From positions 1-40,608 of the forward strand of contig CANOPF010000006.1 of NCBI GenBank assembly GCA_947568535.1: 40,608 nt of DNA, in the 5' to 3' direction. Below, piece after piece: positions 34,268 to 40,608 of the stretch (position 1 is the stretch's first letter; each line of letters begins with the position of its first letter). This stretch comes from an uncultured Clostridium sp. GTDB taxonomy: Bacteria; Bacillota; Clostridia; TANB77; CAG-508. A program made the translations under genes and the position numbers. A model generated the notes under the pieces. That model ran no database searches and had not been told where the DNA came from. It saw nothing but the letters and a program-made list of their open reading frames with translations.

Positions 34268-35911
34268 ATGACGGTTGAAGAACTGGATATAATCGTAACA
34301 GCGAAAGTAGAAGGGGCAACAAAAGAAATAAAAAAATTAGTTCCATCGATAAAGCAATCTATGCGACAAGTACAAGAAGCATTCTCAACGATTGATGTGA
34401 AATCCATGCAAACTAAATTTCAGCAAACCATAAAATCAATCAAAAAAAGTATGCAAGAATTACCAGAAAGTCAAAAAAACAATCAATTAGGTTTAATACA
34501 AATTCCATTAATGGATAATGTATTGGCTAATATAGGGAACAATAAGGAAAACGAAGAAGCAATCGTTAACAACCTATCAGATGCATTTAATCATTTAACA
34601 GGAGCAATGAATGAGGTTGTTCAAAGTCAGGGATTTCAATCATGGTTACAGTGGAGTTCGGATAAATTAAGAGAAATTTCAGAAAAAATAGCTTCTATTG
34701 ATTGGCAACCATTCATGAATGCATTAATGAAAATAGGGACAACAATAGGTGGTATTGCCTTAGAAATACTTAATGGATTGGTGGATTTCTTTAAATGGAT
34801 AGTTGAAAATCAAACGGTTGCAGAGATATTATTAGGTATTGCTGTAGCCATAGGGATAATTAGTACAGTATTAGGAATCATATCTTCTGTTATGATGATT
34901 TTACAAGGTGTTGCGTCATTACTTGTATTACCTATTTTAGGAATAATCGTAGCAATAGCAGCAGTAATAGCTATTATTGTTCTTTGTATTACTTATTGGG
35001 ATGAAATTTGTCAAGTAGTGTCTAGTGTTGTTAATGCAATAATAGGTTTTCTACAAGGGCTATGGAATAATGTATCTTTTATTTTTGAGGCAATATGGAT
35101 GGTAATATCCACAGTTTTAGCACTTATTGAAAATATATTTGGCACAGTATTTAGGGCTATTTGGGAGATTGTTTCACCTATATTAAATGCAATATGGGAA
35201 ATTATCTCCATAATTTTTCAAGCGGTATGGAATATTGTATCTTCTATATTAGGTTCAATTTGGAATATATTTTCTCAAGTATTTAATGCAATATGGGAAT
35301 TGACAACTAAAATATTCCAAGGGATATGGAATATCATATCACCAATGATGAATGTTATAGGAAATGGAATAAAATCGGTATTATTAGGTATTCAGTTAGC
35401 ATGGTGTACGATATGGAATACCATAGCGAATGTAGTACGAAATGTTTGGAATGGCATATGGAATTGTATAAAAGGTATTATTAATACTATTTTAGGAGGA
35501 ATTGAAGGTTTTATTAATAGCATAATTCGAGGTATTAATTTTTTACTTGGTGGAATTAGTAATGTAGCCAATGCTGTAGGTTCTTTTATTGGGTTAAGTC
35601 CAATCAATTTAAGAATTAATACCATCTCTTTACCACGATTAGCTAAAGGTGGGGTTTTGACCAAAGCGACAGCAATTATAGCAGGAGAGTATAGCGGAGC
35701 AAAGACAAATCCAGAAATTGTAACACCGCAAAATATTATGGAAGAGACATTTGCTAGAGTTATATCTAGATATCAAAGTAAAGATAATAGGGAAGTAGAT
35801 GGCTTAAAAAAATTAGAGATACATTTTGGAAGTAGCAAAGTAGCTTATGAAATAGCGGATTTACTAAATCAAGCAAAAAGGAAAGCAGGGAGAGCTATAG
35901 TAGAAATGTAA
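34268..35911 (+). CDS. tail tape measure protein
   Basis: The 547-residue protein has a helical start (about 1-150), a long hydrophobic region (about 155-245), and then a Trp-rich repeat region (about 255-405) in which AIW, AVW, SIW, GIW come every 11 residues with IIxxI between, as in phage tape measures. The C-terminus (PRLAKGGVLTKATAIIAGEY) is typical. It sets tail length and helps DNA entry; at about 1.5 A per residue a tail near 80 nm is expected, as an inference. RBS GAAGGAG. Confidence 0.88.
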   Translation: MTVEELDIIVTAKVEGATKEIKKLVPSIKQSMRQVQEAFSTIDVKSMQTKFQQTIKSIKKSMQELPESQKNNQLGLIQIPLMDNVLANIGNNKENEEAIVNNLSDAFNHLTGAMNEVVQSQGFQSWLQWSSDKLREISEKIASIDWQPFMNALMKIGTTIGGIALEILNGLVDFFKWIVENQTVAEILLGIAVAIGIISTVLGIISSVMMILQGVASLLVLPILGIIVAIAAVIAIIVLCITYWDEICQVVSSVVNAIIGFLQGLWNNVSFIFEAIWMVISTVLALIENIFGTVFRAIWEIVSPILNAIWEIISIIFQAVWNIVSSILGSIWNIFSQVFNAIWELTTKIFQGIWNIISPMMNVIGNGIKSVLLGIQLAWCTIWNTIANVVRNVWNGIWNCIKGIINTILGGIEGFINSIIRGINFLLGGISNVANAVGSFIGLSPINLRINTISLPRLAKGGVLTKATAIIAGEYSGAKTNPEIVTPQNIMEETFARVISRYQSKDNREVDGLKKLEIHFGSSKVAYEIADLLNQAKRKAGRAIVEM

Positions 35912-35961
35912 AAATTAAAAATGACAACAAAGATGAAGTTATATATAGGAGGATAAAAGAG

Positions 35962-36375
35962 ATGTTATGGAAATTAAAGGGAAAAACGATGAAAACACCA
36001 TCAATGTATAAAGACAGTATTGAAGATATTGATAACGATAGTTATACCAGTAAAGTAACGGGAGCATTAATAGACAATGTATTAGCACAAGGAATGCTGA
36101 AATTAGAAATGGCGTGGGATTATTGTACAGAGGATGAGGCAGAAGAATTATTACAGGTAACATATGAAAATCCCATGATCATAACGGTAAAGTGTCCAAG
36201 TGTGAAAGGGGGAATGATTACTGCTCCTTTTCGATGTGCTAAAAGAAGTTGTGAAATGTATGTAACAGGAAACGATGAAGATACTTCCCAATCAAAATGG
36301 AATGTGTCGTTTCAATTAATGCAAAAAGCATTAGTTGATAGTCAAAAAGGAGGAGAATATGTATCAGACAAGTGA
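35962..36375 (+). CDS. phage tail protein, DUF6711-like
   Basis: The 137-residue protein starts MLWKLKGKTMKTPSMYKDSI and has GGMITAPFRCAKRSCEMYV followed by KWNVSFQLMQKAL. In siphovirus clusters small proteins starting LWKINGV-xx-TPS stand between tape measure and hub. Its end overlaps the hub start by 17 bases. RBS TAGGAGG. The family is recalled, not proven. Confidence 0.6.
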   Translation: MLWKLKGKTMKTPSMYKDSIEDIDNDSYTSKVTGALIDNVLAQGMLKLEMAWDYCTEDEAEELLQVTYENPMIITVKCPSVKGGMITAPFRCAKRSCEMYVTGNDEDTSQSKWNVSFQLMQKALVDSQKGGEYVSDK

Positions 36376-37667
36376 CCAATATAAAGAACGTATATATGCA
36401 GATAATACAAGGCATCTTCTTAATCTCTATATAGAAGGAGAACAAGTAAATCCTGATTATATATTGGATTTTAAGGTTTCACATGTCTTATTTTCTGATG
36501 GAAAATTTTCATTAGGAAGTGTAACAGCAAAGTGTGTAGAATTTAGAATCTATAAAGATGCTTTACCTAATGCATATCATAATATTTATGTCGAAACAGG
36601 TGTTAATGATGAAATTGTACCAGTTGGCTATTTTATATTAGATAATATAGAAAAACATGATGATTATACAGTAACCATTAAAGCCATAGATCATATGATA
36701 AAATTTGAATTTAATTATGATGGAAGTCAGTTAACTTATCCATGTATGATGTTAACGATATTAAGAGATATTTGTTTAAAGGCAGGAGTAGAATTGCGGT
36801 TCTACTTCTTTTTTAAATGCTAATAAACAAGTAGCAGTGTATGATAGTAGCATATCAGCAAGAGAATATTTAAGTTATATTGCTGAGCAAGCAGGAGGAT
36901 TTGCTTGTATAGGAAGAGATGGAAAATTATATATCAAAACAATAGGACAAGACACAGCAGAGGTTAATATAGAATTATTTCAAGACTATAGTTGGGGAGA
37001 GATATTTCAGGTCAGTCGAGTAGCTTATGAAAATGGTGTACAAGATTTTAAATTTGGAGATGAAACAAATAATACCATATGGATTAATCCAGATAATATG
37101 TATATTGTAGATGAAAATCAAATCAAAAACATGTATGATCAATTGAATAGTTTTGCATGTTATAGTTTTGAAGGAACAACAATTATAGACCCAGCATTAG
37201 ATGTGGGAGATATTATTATTATTAATCATAAAAGAGTGATTTATCAAGGAGATTTGGAATATGTAGGCAAGTTCAAGGTTTCTATTTCCAGCAAAATACA
37301 GGCAAAGTCAAAAGAAGAAACAACTAGAACAGTCATATCAGATAAGACAAAGATAAGAAGGGTACAAAGTCAAATAGACCAAGTAGAAGGAATAATTACA
37401 CAATTAGTACAAGAAACTAAAGAATATGAAGACAAATTTACACAGGTACAGCAAAATGTGGATAGTATAAAACAAAATGTAGGCGATATTGTTGATTATA
37501 AAAGAGTAGTAGAAGGTGCAACAGAGGTTCATTTAATCAATTCAGCAGAATTAGAAGTGTTAAAATTAAACATGGAAGGAAACAAAACATACAATCATTA
37601 TCTTTATCCAAGTAGTGATTTATATCTTATGGAATATTTATACCCAGATATAAATAAATACCTATAG
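36359..37667 (+). CDS. tail hub/endopeptidase-type protein, CGG +1 recoding
   Basis: Skipping the C of CGG at 36797 fuses two frames into a 435-residue protein. The first 146 residues contain the beta-rich YFILDNIEKHDDYTVTIKAI and MMLTILRDICLKAGVEL; after the shift comes GSTSFLNANKQVAVYDSSIS, AREYLSYIAEQAGGFACIG and a second barrel ending in a helical tail. The junction is a single conserved segment of Gp44-like tail hubs. The start is ATG 36359 after AGGAGG; 36335 would lie in the previous gene. The unshifted reading ends RFYFFFKC. The C-terminus bears a coiled coil (SQIDQVEGIITQLVQETKEY) connecting to the fibre. Confidence 0.85.
36797..36799 (+). other. CGG +1 recoding site 6 (tail hub)
   Basis: Context TTG-CGG-TTC. 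Skipping the C gives TTG-GGT-TCT-ACT. It shares CGGTTCTA with comEC site 1. Confidence 0.85.
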
Positions 37668-37729
37668 ACAAATTTCGACACAAGAAATATCAATAAAGTG
37701 TTAAACTATCTATATAAGGAGGAATAAGA

Positions 37730-38425
37730 ATGAAGATAAACATGTTAAAGCCATATTGGATAGTCGGTACATTAATTACAGCAAGTATAGCAATAGTAGG
37801 AACCTATAATTTTATCGTAGCTAATACACAAGAAAAAAACACCATGGAAACATCTTATATACAACAAGCTGAAAATGAAACAAAAGAAAACTATCAAGAA
37901 CAAATTAATCAGTTAATGCAAAGATTAAATGAAAATGAACAAAACATAACAGATTTACAAGGAAAAGTATCTGCGTTAGAGGTTGAAAATAGTAACAAAA
38001 CACGAGAAATAGCCAATTTACAAAATCATTTGCAGAAAAAGAACACGACGACAAAAACAGTAACAGTGAATAATGCTGATTTAGAACAAGTAAAGAAAAA
38101 ATTAGATACGACAACAGAAAAAGTAGAAATGGTAGATAAGAATGTTACAAATAGAGAGGAAGAATTGAAGAAAAAGAAAAAAAGACTTGAAGAAGCTGAT
38201 ACTAAATTAAAGGAAATATATAAAAAATATCCAATTCCTTCCCATGAAAAATATAAGTTAGAGGCGGAGATACATGCCTTACAAGAAAAAGAACAAAATG
38301 AAGATGTTATCCATAAAATTAATGATTTAAAAATCCAATTAGAAGACATCAAAAAAATAATGGAAGAAGAAAGTAATTTAGATAATGAAATAAAAAAATT
38401 AAAACAGGAAATGTTAGCAATGTAA
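37730..38425 (+). CDS. membrane-anchored coiled-coil protein in the tail locus
   Basis: The 231-residue protein has a short basic start, one membrane helix (about 8-28, WIVGTLITASIAIVGTYNFI) and about 190 residues of heptad-patterned coiled coil rich in Glu, Lys, Gln and Asn. It has its own GGAGGA site and is followed by a terminator. I recognise no family. A spanin-like or lysis or surface role is possible, and it interrupts the hub-fibre order, so it may be a cargo gene. Confidence 0.6.
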   Translation: MKINMLKPYWIVGTLITASIAIVGTYNFIVANTQEKNTMETSYIQQAENETKENYQEQINQLMQRLNENEQNITDLQGKVSALEVENSNKTREIANLQNHLQKKNTTTKTVTVNNADLEQVKKKLDTTTEKVEMVDKNVTNREEELKKKKKRLEEADTKLKEIYKKYPIPSHEKYKLEAEIHALQEKEQNEDVIHKINDLKIQLEDIKKIMEEESNLDNEIKKLKQEMLAM

Positions 38426-38435
38426 TGTTTAACAT

Positions 38436-38465
38436 AAAGAAGGTATTTAAATGCCTTCTTTTATT
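38436..38465 (+). terminator. terminator before the fibre gene
   Basis: AAAGAAGGTATTT pairs with AAATGCCTTCTTT (one G-U) with nearly no loop and T-rich tail. Confidence 0.7.
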
Positions 38466-38483
38466 TTTATTATGGAGGAAAAT

Positions 38484-39792
38484 ATGATATATAAAATAAT
38501 AGTAGATAAGCAAAGTAGGAAAAATCCTTCGAAAGAAAAGCGAGAATATAATATAGACATAGAAGAATTAAGAATGAAAGAAGATGTATGTGATACATTG
38601 ACAATAGAAAGGGATAAAACATATGTAAACAGAAGGTTATCTTTATCAGAATATCAAGTATTAAGTGTATTAGATAAACCAATGATAGAAAATTTAGAAG
38701 AAGTAAACATACAACTTTTCGAAGGGGATAATTATATATATGTATTTGATATGACTGGGAATAAATTATATGCGGAATACATAATAAAAAATGATTTTAC
38801 TGATATTTATTGTACAAAAAATGAGATGAATAGTTCGATCAATCAAACAGCACAAAAAATAGAGCTATCGATAAACCAAAAATTGACAGAATATTCAACA
38901 ACAGAAGAAATGAATAGTGCAATTGAAATGAAGGCTGATAGTATAACAAGTACAGTGTCAAAAACTTATGTTAATAAAAATGAACTCAATACAGCAAAAT
39001 CAGAAATAAAGCAAACTACAGATAACATAACAAGTGAAGTGTCGAAGAAAGTGGGGAACCATGAAATTATATCAAAAATTAATCAATCTGCTGAATTAGT
39101 CCAAATTGATGGGAATAAAATTTCTCTTAAACGGTAAGCAAATAAATTTAACAAGTGATAATACCATCATAAAAAGTAATAATTTCAATGTTGATAAAAA
39201 TGGAAATATGACATGTACAAATGCGAATGTAACTGGGACTATCAATAGTAGTAATGCTACCATTACGGGGGGAAGGATAAATTTAAATGCAGACAGAAGG
39301 TTAGGAGACCAAATTTTTAGAATTGAAGATGATTGTAATGCAAAAACATATATTGGTTCAGTCAATGCTTCCATCGGTTATATTGGAACAGATATATCTA
39401 CAGGAGTATATATTCAAGGAAGGGCAGGAGGACAAGCAATAGTGCGAGCTGATGTGCTGTCAAATAATTCATTACAAAAATACAAGAAAAATTTTGAACC
39501 ATTACAAGATGCATTAAATATAGTAAAATCGACTGATATATATAAATATAATTTAAATGTGCAGGACAATAATGACAAAAAACGCATCGGCTTTGTTATT
39601 GGGAAAGATTATAAGTATGCCAATGAAATAACAGTATTAGATGATGAAGGCAAAGAAATAGGAGCTGATTTGTATTCCATGGTATCAGTAGCATATAAAG
39701 CAATACAAGAAATAGCAGAGAAAAATGTAGTTTTTGAAGAAAGAATAAAAGTTTTAGAAAAGGAGATAAAAAATGGAAATAGTAAAATTTGA
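38484..39792 (+). CDS. tail fibre with S74-type chaperone domain, CGG +1 recoding
   Basis: Skipping the C of CGG at 39132 joins two frames into a 435-residue protein. The first 216 residues have a beta start, repeated coiled coils (QTAQKIELSINQKLTEYSTT) and QIDGNKISLK. The second part begins GKQINLTSDNTIIKSNNFNV, then GTINSSNATITGGRINLNAD and a C-terminal domain of peptidase-S74 style (NSLQKYKKNFEPLQDALNIV, GFVIGKDYKYANE, YSMVSVAYKAIQE), which helps trimer folding and cuts itself off. Unshifted, TAA directly follows CGG. The start is ATG 38484 after GGAGG. It overlaps the next gene by 20 bases. Confidence 0.83.
39132..39134 (+). other. CGG +1 recoding site 7 (tail fibre)
   Basis: Context AAA-CGG-TAA. 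Skipping the C gives AAA-GGT-AAG, K-GK-QINLTSDN, across a conserved beta-repeat. Removing an A instead would give Asn-Gly-Lys, so the missing base is less defined here. Confidence 0.8.
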
Positions 39793-40204
39793 AGATGGAC
39801 AATTGATCAGGGCTGCATACGTAAGAATTGATCATGTTGAACATGAGGTAACGCCATCTGAATATAGTGGAAATACACCACTATCTAGTTATAATTTAAA
39901 TAGGATGCAGAGAAATTTATTAACCTATAAAGTTAAACAAAAAATAACAACAAAAAGTACAGCAGGGGCAGAAATTGAATTACCTTGTTATTATAAAGTA
40001 GGACAAGATGTACTAGATGTATTTTTAAATGGAGAAAAATTACTGTTAAGTAGTAGTGAAGAAGGAAATGATGGACATTATCAAGAAGTAGGAGAGTTAG
40101 ATAGTATAAGTAAGAAAATACAAATAACGATGGATTGGAATTTAGAGAGTGGAGATATGCTGGAGTTAGTAGTAAGGGGGAAATATTATGATACCGAGAT
40201 GTAA
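39773..40204 (+). CDS. phage tail/baseplate accessory protein
   Basis: The 143-residue protein begins inside the end of the fibre gene (20-base overlap). It has SYNLNRMQRNLLTYKVKQKI and a beta-rich half with VFLNGEKLLLSSSEEG and LESGDMLELVVRGKYY, similar in style to receptor-binding or upper-baseplate proteins. No named family. Its end overlaps the next gene by 17 bases, so the three are tightly coupled. Confidence 0.6.
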   Translation: MEIVKFEDGQLIRAAYVRIDHVEHEVTPSEYSGNTPLSSYNLNRMQRNLLTYKVKQKITTKSTAGAEIELPCYYKVGQDVLDVFLNGEKLLLSSSEEGNDGHYQEVGELDSISKKIQITMDWNLESGDMLELVVRGKYYDTEM

Positions 40205-40535
40205 ACAAAAAGATAAAGAAGAACATATAACAGAGCAAGAATATGCGACTAATGAATATATCGATGGTAATAGAGTTTATAGAAAAAGAATGCTGTTAGG
40301 GGTAGGACCAGACGATTCATTAGAAAAAAGTTATCCCATAGGAATAAGTAGTTATAATATCGTAAGGATTAATATAATGATGAGAAATGGTTCTTTGGCC
40401 ATTCCTCTGCCAATTTCCTCACTAGATTCAACAGCTATTGTTAATTATTATATGAATGGAACCAATTTAATAATACAATCAGGAAGGAATAGGAGTAGTT
40501 TTACAATAAGGGCTGAAATTTATTACATTAAATAA
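40188..40535 (+). CDS. hypothetical tail-locus protein
   Basis: A 115-residue, mostly beta protein that starts within the end of the preceding gene. It contains EYATNEYIDGNRVYRKRMLL, found in short fibre-associated proteins of Firmicutes phages, and a C-terminal LIIQSGRNRSSFTIRAEIYY. It could be a receptor-binding or fibre cap protein; I cannot name it. Confidence 0.55.
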   Translation: MIPRCKQKDKEEHITEQEYATNEYIDGNRVYRKRMLLGVGPDDSLEKSYPIGISSYNIVRINIMMRNGSLAIPLPISSLDSTAIVNYYMNGTNLIIQSGRNRSSFTIRAEIYYIK

Positions 40536-40546
40536 GAAAGGAAAAT

Positions 40547-40608
40547 ATGAAACATACAGTAATGGTGACGGTAATTAGTTTTTTAGGAACATGTCTAGGA
40601 ACAATAGG
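40547..40608 (+). CDS. partial holin/XhlA-like membrane protein
   Basis: The ATG follows AAGAAAGGAA. The first 20 residues (MKHTVMVTVISFLGTCLGTI) form a membrane helix and the frame runs off the right edge. Position after the fibre genes fits a holin or hemolysin XhlA-type protein that starts a lysis module. Confidence 0.5.
   Translation, partial: MKHTVMVTVISFLGTCLGTI

Noticed and set aside
7575..39134. CGG reassigned to another amino acid, as reported for some bacteria
   Set aside because: A simple reassignment keeps frame. In all seven cases the downstream protein lies in the +1 frame, so a base must be skipped or a four-base codon read.
1..40608. CRISPR arrays, rRNA genes and insertion sequences
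   Set aside because: No regularly spaced repeats, rRNA segments or transposase frames were found.

Overview
The window is AT-rich DNA from a spore-forming, low-GC Firmicute, most likely an uncultured Clostridia lineage. The support is a bofA gene beside a yaaL-like gene, a BofC-domain protein, a glmS ribozyme, cdaA, a ClpE-like ATPase, 2,4-diaminopentanoate dehydrogenase, and proteins with a pilin-type N-terminus. Strong TTGACA-N17-TATAAT promoters and T-tailed hairpins bound most units.

The main observation is a decoding anomaly. Six genes appear broken by +1 frameshifts, one of them twice: comEC (two sites), truA, bofA, a phage DUF1492-type regulator, a tail hub protein and a tail fibre. 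All seven breaks fall exactly on an in-frame CGG codon. Skipping only the C, so that the next codon is GGN (Gly), restores the full-length protein each time, and conserved motifs span the junction where the family is known (TruA GQV, BofA GLLGLPG, ComEC DHVG, DUF1492 MPRG). Scanning the other recognisable genes on both strands, I found no CGG read as a normal sense codon, although CGG often straddles codon boundaries. I infer that CGG is unassigned (no tRNA-Arg with anticodon CCG) and triggers +1 frameshifting, or that CGGN is read as a four-base Gly codon.

Layout. 1-3.2 kb: an accessory segment with a decayed mobilisation-protein tail, an MFS transporter, a GNAT acetyltransferase and a Nudix hydrolase, ending against the 3' end of rpsI. 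3.2-31.3 kb: chromosomal backbone with rplM-rpsI, an SH3/NlpC-P60 hydrolase, comEC, an amidoligase pair, a BofC-like protein, clpE-like/pgsA, a DUF3298-type membrane protein, htrA, a pilin-like protein with rnhB and a pyrimidine-nucleoside phosphorylase, cdaA, truA, a DUF2651-like protein, a second pilin-like protein, an ArsP_2/manganese-type permease, an orphan VirD4/TraG-like ATPase, yaaL-bofA, a receiver-like protein, glmS with its ribozyme, ord, and tRNA-Met. 31.3-40.6 kb, running off the right edge: a phage tail locus with a Cro/CI-type repressor and operators, a DUF1492/ArpU-like regulator, tail tube, tail assembly chaperones joined by a probable -1 frameshift, tape measure, hub, fibre, baseplate-type proteins and a partial holin-like gene. 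No terminase, portal, capsid, sheath or integrase is visible, so this looks like a non-contractile tailocin or a headless prophage. Three of its genes need CGG skipping, so it is adapted to the host's decoding.
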